From CBDFKJ01 sp965248805 (GTDB lineage Bacteria > Pseudomonadota > Alphaproteobacteria > UBA6615), in the NCBI GenBank assembly GCA_965248805.1, contig CBDFKJ010000006.1, forward strand, positions 62,001-126,000: a stretch of 64,000 nucleotides of DNA, in the 5' to 3' direction. The notes under the pieces were generated by a model, which worked only from the letters and a program-made list of their open reading frames with translations, was not told the origin of the DNA and searched no databases. Numbering within the stretch: position 1 is the stretch's first letter; each line of letters begins with the position of its first letter. Of this stretch, positions 55,492 through 63,486 are shown piece after piece. The position numbers and the translations under genes are program-made.

Positions 55492-57404
55492 ATGAGGACT
55501 TGCGTGGCTAGACAGCATGTCGAACGTCGGCTGGCGGCAATAGTGGCCGCCGACGTCGCCAGTTTCAGCCGTTTGATGGCGGCGGACGAGGAGGCGACGT
55601 TGGCGACGCTGCGGCGCGCTGATCGACGGCCAGGTCGCCGATCATCATGGCCGCGTGTTCGGCACGGCCGGAGATAGCCTCGTCGCCGAATTCGCAAGCC
55701 CGGTCGAAGCCGTACGGTGTGCTGTCGCGGCGCAGGCTGCGCTAGCCCAGTTCAACGCCAGCTTGAGCAATGATCGTCAAATGCAGTTTCGCATCGGGGT
55801 GCACCTCGGCGATGTCATGGTCGAAGGCGACGACCTGCTCGGCGACGGTGTCAATATTGCGGCACGCCTGCAGGAAATCGCCGCCCCGGGCGGCGTCTCC
55901 GTTAGCGATGAGATCCACCGACAGGTGCATCGCCTGGTCGACTTTGCGTTCGATGACGCCGGGACGCAGGAGCTGAAAAACATAGCCCAGCCGGTTCACG
56001 TCTATCGGGTCGCGACCGGCCAGGCCGCGCGCTCGGCAGTTGCTGCGGCGCCTCGAACACGGCGGGCACACCTATGGCAGGTCGCGCTGGGGAGCGCCTT
56101 GGTCGGCGCCGCAGTCGTGGCGCTGGCCGTTGTGTTCTGGCCGCCCGCGCCGCCGTCATCACCGGTGCCCGCGCAGCCGGATGTCGCGGCGCCGGCGCCA
56201 CCGGCACTCTCGCTGCCGGACCGGCCGTCGATAGCGGTCCTGGCATTCGACAATCTTGGCGACGATGCCGAGCAGGAGTACTTCGCCGATGGCATCGCCG
56301 AGGACATCATCACCGACCTGTCGCGGATACCCGGCCTGTTCGTCATCGCCCGCAATTCGAGCTTCACCTACAAGGGCGCATCGGTGAACGTCGCCGACAT
56401 CAGCCGCGAGCTCGGCGTGCGCAATATTCTGGAAGGCAGCGTCCGTAAGGCCGGCGATCGCGTCCGCATTACGACACAGCTGATCGACGGAACCACCGGG
56501 GGGCACGTCTGGGCCGAACGCTACGACCGGGAGCTGACCGACGTCTTCGCGGTGCAGGATGAAGTCACCCAGCAGGTTGTCGCGGCGTTGAAGGTCCAGT
56601 TGACGGAGCCGAACCGACGGCGGATGCGACGGCCGCAAACCGCCAACATGCAGGCCTATGACCTGGTGCTGCCGGCCCGCGAAAGGCAGAACCGCTTGAC
56701 CGAGAAAGACAACATCGCGGCGCGCGAGCTGCTTACCGAGGCGATCGCCTTGGATCCGGAGTATGCGCGTGCGCACTCTTTCCTAGCCTGGACACATCTC
56801 GACGATTGGCGGCCGGGTTGGACCGACTACGATCCCCAATCGCTGGAAAGCGCGATCCGGCTGGCGCAACGGGCGGTCGAGTTGAACGCCGAGGATCCGG
56901 GCGCCCATGCGATCCTCGGCGATGCGTATGTGTGGCAGAAACGGCACGAGCTGGCGATCGGCGAGCTCAATCAGGCCGTGATGTTGCAGCCGAATCGGGC
57001 CGACTTTCACGCCATGCTGGGTGAGGTGCTGACCTGGGCCGGCCGTGCCGATGAGGGGTTGCCGGAGATCAATCTCGCGCGCCGCCTCAACCCCAATAAT
57101 GAGACGGGCTATTCGTGGAACCAGGGGCACGCCCTGTTCCAATTGCGCCGCTACGACGACGCCATCGCCGCGCTGGCCGAAGCAAACCAGCGCGGGCGGG
57201 ACTTTTGGCCGGCCCATCTCCTGCAGGCCGCGTCCTACGGTCATCTGGGCCGGCTGAGTGAGGCCGAGACCGCCGCTGCTCTCGCGACGGCGCTCAATCC
57301 GCTGTTGCTGACCGATGTCGGTTCCGTGGCGGCGCCGTATAATGAACGTGGCCGACTACGAGCACCTCACCGACGGTCTGCGCAAGGCGGGCATCGGCAA
57401 ATAG
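55492..57404 (+). pseudogene. Class III adenylate/guanylate cyclase with TPR domain, two frameshifts
   Basis: A CHD cyclase domain (RRLAAIVAADVASFSRLM, then HHGRVFGTAGDSLVAEF, FRIGVHLGDVM, GDGVNIAARLQ), one membrane helix (WQVALGSALVGAAVVALAVVF), a TolB-like/FlgO domain (SIAVLAFDNLGDDAEQEYFADGIAEDI) and TPR repeats to the end. The frame is broken near 55620 between LATLRR and LIDGQV, and again near 57345, before the true C-terminus NVADYEHLTDGLRKAGIGK and TAG 57402-57404. The metal Asp residues are present. The start is ATG 55492 or GTG 55504. Two indels argue for a pseudogene unless they are sequencing errors. Confidence 0.8.
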
Positions 57405-57453
57405 AGCGGCGCCTCGCGGGCGACGAATGTCGCGTGTCGGTGTGCCTATGCGA

Positions 57454-57951
57454 TCATGCCAGCGCGTCGATCTCGGCGTCGGTCAGTGATCCCGGCACGA
57501 TCGTCACCGGGACCCGCAGCTTGGCAAAGCTGCGCTTGGCCAGATGACTGATGATCGGACCCGGATCGGCACCCTTCGCGGCGGCCAGGACCAGAACGGA
57601 AATCGACGGCTCTTCGTCGATCAAACCGAAAAGCGCCTGCTTGGGTTCGCCCTCACGCACATAGATCATCGGCGTCTCGCCGGTCTGGTCGTGGACCTGC
57701 GCCGCCAATTTCTGCAACAGCTGCTCCGCTTCGGTGCGCGCCTCCTCGCGCATCAGATCGCCGACCGACATCCAGTGTTGGAAATCGGTCGGCTCCAGCA
57801 TGCGCAGCAGAGCGACACGGCCGCTGGTGTGCCGCGCCCGGCGGCAGGCAAAGCGCAGCGCCAGGGTCAGTTCAGGACTGTCGTCGACGACCACGAGGAA
57901 TACGCGTGTGTGCTCTTCGTCGATGGGGTCTTGCGGATCGGTTTCGGCCAT
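57454..57951 (-). CDS. Universal stress protein
   Basis: A 165-residue UspA-family protein: VFLVVVDDSPELTLALRFACRRA at the start, the central VREGEPKQALFGLIDEEPSISVLVLAAA, and SHLAKRSFAKLRVPVTIVPG at the end. The ATP-binding Gly pattern is only partly kept, so nucleotide binding is uncertain. It is 7 bp downstream of the TIGR02186 gene on the same strand, suggesting it is the last gene of the regulator-exporter operon. Confidence 0.85.
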   Translation of the reverse strand: MAETDPQDPIDEEHTRVFLVVVDDSPELTLALRFACRRARHTSGRVALLRMLEPTDFQHWMSVGDLMREEARTEAEQLLQKLAAQVHDQTGETPMIYVREGEPKQALFGLIDEEPSISVLVLAAAKGADPGPIISHLAKRSFAKLRVPVTIVPGSLTDAEIDALA

Positions 57952-57958
57952 TTTCCCG

Positions 57959-58696
57959 TCACGCCTTGCGGAACACGAACCCGGCGAACCATCCCGCCAC
58001 CAGCGCTATCGCGATGGCAATTAGACCATACAGCGCGGAACGGTCGCGGGCGAAGTCGAAGATGCGGGCCTCGAGGCCGGTCTTGGCGATGCTGAGTTCG
58101 GTCGAGACGTGCTCCAGCACGCCCTGGCGTAGCTGGTATACCTCAACCGAGTAGTCGCCGGTCGGCACGTTGGACGGCAGGGCCAAATCGGTCCGGAAAA
58201 GCCGGCCGCCGCTGACGCGGATTTCGCCGGGTTGCTCGTAGTACAGGCCTTGGCGTTGCTTCAGACGAATGAGCGCGGCGCGAAACCGACCGCGCTCGGC
58301 GTCGCTGTCCGAGTCGGTGGTACGCAACTCCAGAGTGTCGTGGCCGATGCCGTGGTCGTGGCGCTGCTCGAGGGACACGATCTCATCGAGCGGCCGCGTG
58401 CTGGCGACGTAATAGTAGCCGGGCACATTGCTAAACCGCACCGCATCTCGGTTGATCCAGACGCCGGCGGTGCGCGTCTTGCGCCGCACCGTCTCGTCGG
58501 CGAGCGGCCCACGAACGACGACGACGATTTCGTCGGCATCTTCGATGGCGCCGAACAACAGGACGTCGCTGCCGGTGAAGCCCGCCGTGATCTCCACGCG
58601 GCTCTTGCTCAAATCGACCTCGGGCGGGGCAGCGACGGAAACGCAGGCCCATGCGGACAGGAGCAGGCCGAGGCCATATGTGCGCGCTGCTATCAA
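57959..58696 (-). CDS. TIGR02186-family membrane-anchored protein
   Basis: A 245-residue protein with a signal peptide (LGLLLSAWACVSVAA), a beta-rich periplasmic domain (VDLSKSRVEITAGFTGSDVLLFGAI, VVVVRGPLADETVRRKTRTAGVWIN) and one C-terminal helix (ALYGLIAIAIALVAGWFAGFVF). This conserved alphaproteobacterial family is normally next to TauE/SafE exporters, as here. The TTG start at 58696 overlaps the exporter stop (TTGA), so the two are translationally coupled. Its molecular role is unknown. Confidence 0.85.
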   Translation of the reverse strand: MIAARTYGLGLLLSAWACVSVAAPPEVDLSKSRVEITAGFTGSDVLLFGAIEDADEIVVVVRGPLADETVRRKTRTAGVWINRDAVRFSNVPGYYYVASTRPLDEIVSLEQRHDHGIGHDTLELRTTDSDSDAERGRFRAALIRLKQRQGLYYEQPGEIRVSGGRLFRTDLALPSNVPTGDYSVEVYQLRQGVLEHVSTELSIAKTGLEARIFDFARDRSALYGLIAIAIALVAGWFAGFVFRKA

Positions 58697-59616
58697 TTGG
58701 TGCCACCGCCGGTGGCAAGGGAGAACAGGTCCTGTGGCGTCACGAGCAGATCGACCAGCAGCTTGCCGCAGACAGCCAAGACCATCAGCGCCAGCAGGCC
58801 GCGCAATTGCTCGCCGCGCAGACGCGTGCCCGCGCGCGTGCCGATCTGCGCGCCGATCACGGCGCCGGCCAGCAACAACAGGGCCAGCACGACGTCGACC
58901 GTTTGGTTGTTGACCGCCTGCAGAAAGGTGACGTTGGCGGTGACAAAGACGATCTGCAGCAGCGAGGTGCCGACGACGACCGACGTCGGCATGCCAAGCA
59001 GATAGATCATGGCCGGTACCATGATGATGCCGCCGCCGACGCCCATGATTGCGGCCAGGACGCCGACGAAAAAGCCGATGCCCAGCGGCAACAACGCGCT
59101 GATGTAGAGTCGCGAGCGACGGAACCGCATCTTCAACGGCAGGCCGTGCAGCCAGGTGTGTTCGTGCAGCTTGCGCCGCTGCCCACCTGCGCGGCCGCGG
59201 CGCCACATGGTGCGGCTGCTCTCAGCCAGCATCAAGGTGCCGACCGCGGCCAGAAAGACGACGTAGCTGAGCGAGATCACCAGATCGATCTGGCCGATAT
59301 CGCGCAGGAAGGTGAACAGCATCACGCCGATGTATGAGCCGGCGAAGCCGCCGACCGTCAACACGGCGCCCATGCGGAAATCGACGTTGCGCCGACGCAT
59401 GTGCGCCAATACGCCGGATACGGACGAAGCGACGATCTGGTTGGCCTCGGTGGCGACGGCCACCGGTGGCGCGATGCCGATGAAGATGAGCAGCGGCGTC
59501 ATCAGGAAGCCGCCGCCGACGCCGAACATGCCGGACAGAAAACCGACGCCGCCGCCGAGGCCGAGAATGAGAAATACGTTTACCGACATCTCGGCAATCG
59601 GCAGGTAAATGCTCAT
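58693..59616 (-). CDS. TauE/SafE (TSUP) family sulfite exporter-like permease
   Basis: A 307-residue inner-membrane permease with about eight helices in two repeated halves, each with the family glycine motif: GVGFLSGMFGVGGGFLMTPLL near the start and GVLAAIMGVGGGIIMVPAMIY in the middle. TSUP proteins export sulfite, thiosulfate or sulfoacetate. The neighbourhood (BigR-like regulator, TusA, TIGR02186) points to export of a sulfur oxyanion formed during persulfide or thiosulfate oxidation. Confidence 0.88.
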   Translation of the reverse strand: MSIYLPIAEMSVNVFLILGLGGGVGFLSGMFGVGGGFLMTPLLIFIGIAPPVAVATEANQIVASSVSGVLAHMRRRNVDFRMGAVLTVGGFAGSYIGVMLFTFLRDIGQIDLVISLSYVVFLAAVGTLMLAESSRTMWRRGRAGGQRRKLHEHTWLHGLPLKMRFRRSRLYISALLPLGIGFFVGVLAAIMGVGGGIIMVPAMIYLLGMPTSVVVGTSLLQIVFVTANVTFLQAVNNQTVDVVLALLLLAGAVIGAQIGTRAGTRLRGEQLRGLLALMVLAVCGKLLVDLLVTPQDLFSLATGGGTN

Positions 59617-59652
59617 GCCATGGGCACCAAGTCGCAGGTGGTCCGGCGCGGC

Positions 59653-59979
59653 TCAGGCATCTAGCGCATCACTGTCGGCGGGTGCATCGGCGCAATACAG
59701 ATCATACAGAGTTTGCATAACGGCGACGGCCTCGTCGCCGGCCAGCGAATAGTAGATTGTCTGGGCGTCGCGGCGCGTGCGCACAAGCGACGACCGGCGC
59801 AAGCGCGCCAAGTGCTGCGATAGGGCGGACTGGCCCAGGCCGATGGCGCGTTCGAGTTCGCCGACCGATTTCTCCCCCTGGCTCAGATGGCACAGTACCA
59901 GCAGGCGACGCTCATTGCTCAAGACCTTCAGCAGGCGACTCGCCCGATGTGCATTCCTGCGAAGTTCGTCGAGATTCAT
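59653..59979 (-). CDS. ArsR/SmtB-family regulator, BigR/SqrR-like
   Basis: A 108-residue winged-helix repressor: RLLKVLSNERRLLVLCHLSQGE, recognition region GLGQSALSQHLARLRRSSLVRTRRDAQTIYYSL, and a C-terminal LYDLYC. Cys30 and Cys96 sit at the positions of the two thiols that form a tetrasulfide or disulfide in persulfide-sensing BigR and SqrR. Metal-binding motifs of classical ArsR/SmtB are absent. It lies 36 bp upstream of the exporter gene and divergent from tusA, so it probably controls both; that is inference from position. Confidence 0.85.
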   Translation of the reverse strand: MNLDELRRNAHRASRLLKVLSNERRLLVLCHLSQGEKSVGELERAIGLGQSALSQHLARLRRSSLVRTRRDAQTIYYSLAGDEAVAVMQTLYDLYCADAPADSDALDA

Positions 59980-60059
59980 CTGGCTAAGCTGCGCGATTCA
60001 AGCGCTTATTAGCGATGTCGCCTATTTTGATCAAGGGCGCATAGCCTTCGTGGGCGTCG

Positions 60060-60089
60060 GCGCCCGGGTTGGACGTCACGCCCGGGCGC
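60060..60089. promoter_or_regulatory. Inverted repeat between the regulator and tusA
   Basis: GCGCCCGGG (60060-60068) and CCCGGGCGC (60081-60089) form a perfect 9-bp inverted repeat with a 12-nt spacer, 36 bp before the tusA start and 80 bp before the regulator start. It could be an operator for the ArsR-type regulator or an RNA hairpin. It does not look like the AT-rich BigR box, so the assignment is tentative. Confidence 0.3.
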
Positions 60090-60125
60090 TGCCATGTTTC
60101 GGTGCGCCGACTTGGGAACCGGGGA

Positions 60126-60350
60126 ATGCGCCACGTCGTAGTGCTCGACACCAGCGGTCTGAAGTGCCCACTACCAGTGCTGAAGGCCAAGCGGGCAATG
60201 AAGGAGCTGCAGGCCGGCCAGGTGCTTGAGGTGTGCTCGACCGATCCGGGGTCGGTTCAGGACTTCCAGCACTTCTGTGCCACCACCGGCCACACATTGC
60301 TGGACTGGTCGGAGCGCGACGGCAGCTTCATCTATCGCATCGAGAAATAG
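60126..60350 (+). CDS. tusA: TusA-family sulfur carrier protein
   Basis: A 74-residue protein with the TusA signature LDTSGLKCPLPVLKAKRAM, in which Cys14 of the CPLP motif carries persulfide sulfur, and the typical two-layer fold (ATTGHTLLDWSERDGSFIYRIEK). TusA-type proteins pass sulfur to tRNA thiolation or to sulfur-oxidation enzymes. Its position beside a BigR-like regulator and a TSUP exporter suggests a role in sulfane-sulfur handling. ATG 60126 is the family start; an upstream in-frame start would add unrelated residues. Confidence 0.9.
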   Translation: MRHVVVLDTSGLKCPLPVLKAKRAMKELQAGQVLEVCSTDPGSVQDFQHFCATTGHTLLDWSERDGSFIYRIEK

Positions 60351-60468
60351 GCCGGATGCGAATCGGGCGGCAGCCCGTCATGAACCGCCGCCCGCGACCT
60401 ACTTGGTCGATCCGTGGTTCGGTAGCCGCGCGCCCGAGCCGGCGCGCGGGCATACCGAGGTCGGCAAA

Positions 60469-60939
60469 TCAGTTTCGCGGTCCGCGATACTTGCCGTGGC
60501 ATGCGCCAAAGGCTTCGCCGCCGATCGCGCCGGCGGCCGCGGCGATGGCTTCGGCGTTGCCCGACTTCGCGGCCTCGACCAATGCGGCCGATGTGGTGTC
60601 GAGCGCCTGAGCGGCCGCGAGAAATCCGTCCCAATCGGTCCAGATTTCGGCTTTCGCGCGTGTTGCGCCCGCTTCGACGCCGGAGCCAGGCGGGAACACC
60701 GCTGGCAGCGCCTTGGCGATCCGATTGATGGCGCCAGCGGCCGACTCGACCAATTTCGGATCGGTGATGCCGCCTTCATTGAAGGCTCCGATGACGCCCA
60801 TGTGTGCGCCGTTCGAGCGCATCATCGCCTGTCGTGCGACCTGCATGCCGCGCATGTCCTGCGCGTTGGCCGATGGGATGGTCACCAATGTGGCAAGAGC
60901 CACCCCTGCCGCGAGCGCGGCAACTCCGGTTATTCTCAT
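60469..60939 (-). CDS. Cytochrome c' with a single-cysteine haem motif
   Basis: A 156-residue secreted protein of the cytochrome c' four-helix-bundle type: signal peptide ending SANAQD, RQAMMRSNGAHMGVI helix, a Trp-containing helix (EIWTDWDGFLAAAQAL) and the C-terminal haem helix. Where the family has CXXCH it has F144-G-A-C147-H148, so the first thioether Cys is Phe (codon TTT). The proximal His and second Cys remain. Family members bind nitric oxide and protect against it. Either haem is held by one thioether or the protein no longer matures properly. Confidence 0.78.
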   Translation of the reverse strand: MRITGVAALAAGVALATLVTIPSANAQDMRGMQVARQAMMRSNGAHMGVIGAFNEGGITDPKLVESAAGAINRIAKALPAVFPPGSGVEAGATRAKAEIWTDWDGFLAAAQALDTTSAALVEAAKSGNAEAIAAAAGAIGGEAFGACHGKYRGPRN

Positions 60940-61083
60940 TCGCCTCCCTCCCTTACAAACGGGGAACCCCCGTCACTCCATTAGCCAAACACCGCAGCGG
61001 CCGATTTATTCCGCGCGTGCGGAGCGATTTGCGTGTGGCGGCGATCAATGATTTGTGATCGGGGACTCCAATTCGTGCAGTCG

Positions 61084-61148
61084 CTTGCCGTGGGGTCCCG
61101 GCAAGGTGCGAAGGCGGTCGGCAACGGACCAGGCTGACGCTGCCGGGA
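61084..61148 (+). promoter_or_regulatory. Structured leader of mtnA with mutually exclusive hairpins
   Basis: The segment 61096-61105 can pair in two ways. CTTGCCG (61084-61090) pairs with CGGCAAG (61099-61105); alternatively TCCCGGCA (61096-61103) pairs with TGCCGGGA (61141-61148). The second stem encloses a 37-nt insert containing GGTC...GACC and ends at the AAGGGAG ribosome site of mtnA. Mutually exclusive pairing next to a ribosome site is typical of attenuators and riboswitches. I cannot assign it to a known class. Confidence 0.4.
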
Positions 61149-61162
61149 AGGGAGTGCTTGGG

Positions 61163-62290
61163 ATGAATGTCGCGGGGCGGCCCTATCGCTCGATCTGGCT
61201 CGCCGAGGACGGCTGGTCGGTCGAAATCATCGACCAGACCAGGTTGCCGCACGAATTCGTCGTCGCCCGATTGCGCAGTGTCGGCGATGCGGCGGCGGCG
61301 ATCGCCAACATGCAGGTGCGCGGCGCGCCGCTGATTGGCGCGACGGCGGCCTATGGCATGTGCCTGGCGGTGCGGGCCGACGCGTCGGATGCAAACATCG
61401 ACGCGGCCCGTGAGGCCCTGTTGGCGACGCGACCGACGGCCACAAATCTGCGCTGGGCGCTGGATGAAATGCGCGCGGAACTACGCAACCGGCCCCACGG
61501 CGACCGCGCGGCGGCCGCCTACGCGAAGGCGCGCGAGATCTGCGACGAAGATGTCCGTATCAACAAGGCGATCGGCGCGCATGGGCTGCCGCTGATCGAG
61601 GCGATCGCGACCGGAAAACCGCCCGGGGCGCCCGTCAATGTGCTCACCCACTGCAACGCCGGATGGTTGGCGACGGTCGATTGCGGCACGGCGACCGCAC
61701 CGATCTATCTGGCGCATGACGCCGGCATCGATGTCCATGTCTGGGTCGATGAGACGCGGCCGCGCAATCAGGGCGCTGCGCTCACCGCGTTCGAACTCGG
61801 CGAGCATGGGGTCGCGCACACGGTTATTGTGGACAATGCCGGCGGCCATCTGATGCAACATGGGATGGTCGACGTATGCCTCGTCGGCAGCGACCGAACG
61901 ACCGCCGCGGGCGACGTTGCCAATAAGATCGGCACGTACCTGAAGGCCCTGGCCGCGCATGACAATGGCGTGCCGTTCTATGTTGCGCTGCCGTCGCCGA
62001 CGATAGACTGGTCGCTGCGCGACGGCGTCGTCGGCATTCCGATCGAGCAACGTGATCCTTCGGAGGTGACCCGTTTGAGCGGACGAACCGATACTGGAGA
62101 AATCGCCGAGATCGCGCTGATGCCGCACCACAGTTCCGCGGCGAACTTTGCGTTTGACGTGACGCCGGCCCGCCTGGTCACTGGCCTGATAACGGAACGC
62201 GGCATCTGCGGCGCCAGTGAAGGCGCACTGGGCCGCCTCTTTCCCGATCGGCTCGCAACCAAGTCGTCGGGCGCTGCGCGCCCGGATTAG
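61163..62290 (+). CDS. mtnA: S-methyl-5-thioribose-1-phosphate isomerase
   Basis: A 375-residue methionine-salvage enzyme converting methylthioribose-1-phosphate to methylthioribulose-1-phosphate. Visible signatures are VRGAPLIGATAAYGM, the catalytic Cys in THCNAGWLATVDCGTATAPI, the Asp in VGSDRTTAAGDVANKIGTY, and AFDVTPARLVTGLITERGI. It belongs to the eIF2B-alpha-like fold. GGGAAGGGAG precedes ATG 61163. No other mtn genes are in the window. It converges on a small minus-strand gene 7 bp away. Confidence 0.94.
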   Translation: MNVAGRPYRSIWLAEDGWSVEIIDQTRLPHEFVVARLRSVGDAAAAIANMQVRGAPLIGATAAYGMCLAVRADASDANIDAAREALLATRPTATNLRWALDEMRAELRNRPHGDRAAAAYAKAREICDEDVRINKAIGAHGLPLIEAIATGKPPGAPVNVLTHCNAGWLATVDCGTATAPIYLAHDAGIDVHVWVDETRPRNQGAALTAFELGEHGVAHTVIVDNAGGHLMQHGMVDVCLVGSDRTTAAGDVANKIGTYLKALAAHDNGVPFYVALPSPTIDWSLRDGVVGIPIEQRDPSEVTRLSGRTDTGEIAEIALMPHHSSAANFAFDVTPARLVTGLITERGICGASEGALGRLFPDRLATKSSGAARPD

Positions 62291-62297
62291 GCTTCGA

Positions 62298-62501
62298 TCA
62301 GGCCGCCGCGGGCGATGCGAACACGTTGGGCTCGAGTCGCGCCTCGGCCGCGCCTTCCGCGTCCGCCATGCTGTCGAAAACCTGGCCATCGAGGCCGCGC
62401 AGTTTGGGATGGGTGCTGTACAACACCCAACGCTCCCCGAGACTGATAATCTGCGCTACAGCATCGCCATCATCAAAGATCAGCTGGTGTTGGATTGACA
62501 C
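62298..62501 (-). CDS. Small soluble protein of unknown function
   Basis: A 67-residue protein (SIQHQLIFDDGDAVAQIISL, ERWVLYSTHPKLRGLDGQVF, ADAEGAAEARLEPNV) with no signal peptide or membrane helix. GGAAGGAGAG lies about 15 bases before ATG 62501. The short alpha/beta pattern and codon use look genuinely coding. No family recognised. Confidence 0.5.
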   Translation of the reverse strand: MSIQHQLIFDDGDAVAQIISLGERWVLYSTHPKLRGLDGQVFDSMADAEGAAEARLEPNVFASPAAA

Positions 62502-62866
62502 TGTTAGGTCTCTCCTTCCATGCCCACTTTGCTCATATAGTGACGATTGGACCTAATTTCACATTCGGCCCGCTTACTGCAAATTGAAGCGAATTGCAAA
62601 TCGCCCGCTGCCAATTGGCGGGCGCAGCGCCGCAACAGATGCGCACAGGATCGACGCGATGAGTGTCGAAATCGTTAACAAATCAATTACGTGCAGCGTG
62701 GGGGATCGCTCGGCGATGTCTTCGCCGGCGTGCTCGATTTCTGTGTGTATCTTGATTGGGCCGTGAATGGCCTGCGAACCGCGACTCGGAATACTGTCGG
62801 GAAGATCCACAGGTGCACCGCCAGCCGGGCCGTGCGCCTGTGGATTGGTGCTATCTTACGTAATCG
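62502..62866. other. Intergenic region
   Basis: 365 bp between the small minus-strand gene and the Flp pilin gene. It contains the upstream region of the former (62502-62600) and the 3' flank of the latter. Short frames of up to 78 codons show no coding features I can support. Confidence 0.4.
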
Positions 62867-63073
62867 TTAGGGCACCGGGTCCGGTGCATTGGGGCAGTCC
62901 AGCCCGGCCGATGAGATACAGGTTGATGCATCGTCCATGGCGTTGGAGATGGTTTCGCCTAGGAAAAGCGCTGCACCAGTGATGCCGGCGCCGACGATGG
63001 CGAGAATGAGCGCGTATTCGGCCGCCGAAGCGCCCCCTTCATCGCGCCCGAACTGACGTAGAAACTTCGTCAT
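62867..63073 (-). CDS. Flp-family type IVb pilin subunit
   Basis: A 68-residue Flp/Fap pilin: a basic leader (MTKFLRQFGRDEGG), the processing region ASAAEYAL with the conserved Glu and Tyr, and one hydrophobic helix (ALILAIVGAGITGAALFL). It is cleaved by a TadV-type prepilin peptidase and assembled by the Tad system into adhesive pili. A C-terminal cysteine pair (TCISSAGLDC) is unusual for such a short pilin. ATG 63073 follows GGGAGGTCTCA. No tad or cpa genes are in the window. Confidence 0.88.
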   Translation of the reverse strand: MTKFLRQFGRDEGGASAAEYALILAIVGAGITGAALFLGETISNAMDDASTCISSAGLDCPNAPDPVP

Positions 63074-63486
63074 TGAGACCTCCCGTTGGTCATGCGCCCG
63101 CCGTACTTGTCCGCGGCCGGGCGTCACGATTGTTAGCTGTGAATGGCAAATACTGGCCATACTCCGTTGTTATTGAACGTGATTTTGTGGTTTCAAGTTG
63201 GCTGCCCCCGACGCCGGGTCGAGAAGCTGATCCGACCGCGGTTGGCGTTGTAAACCACCTATAATTGAGTAATCACGCCAATACGCGACTATAAGGAGAA
63301 CAAAAGACCCTGTAAACGGGTGCAATGACGGTAGAGTTCACGCTATGCGCGACTAGGGGCTGAGCAAATTTGCGGGTAAAAATAGTACGTGTTTATCGCG
63401 GGTTGGGGATTTGGTAATTTTGCGGCGCAACAGTGGGCGCCTGGCGTAACGAGAGCGCCGCGGGGAAATCGAAATTGGAACATGTG
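63074..63486. other. Intergenic region before the DnaB-like gene
   Basis: 413 bp between two divergent genes. It is locally less GC-rich than its surroundings, with a TATAAG box-like hexamer at about 63291 followed by GGAGAACAAAAG, but no convincing small gene after it. It must contain the promoters of the Flp gene and of the gene at 63487. Confidence 0.4.

Noticed and set aside
61070..61163. Assignment of the mtnA leader to SAM-I, SAM-II or SAH riboswitch
   Set aside because: Only the short CGGCAAC string agrees; the conserved pairing scheme and other core bases do not.
62574..62810. 78-codon minus-strand frame upstream of the Flp gene
   Set aside because: No ribosome site, no recognisable domain, and composition as expected by chance.
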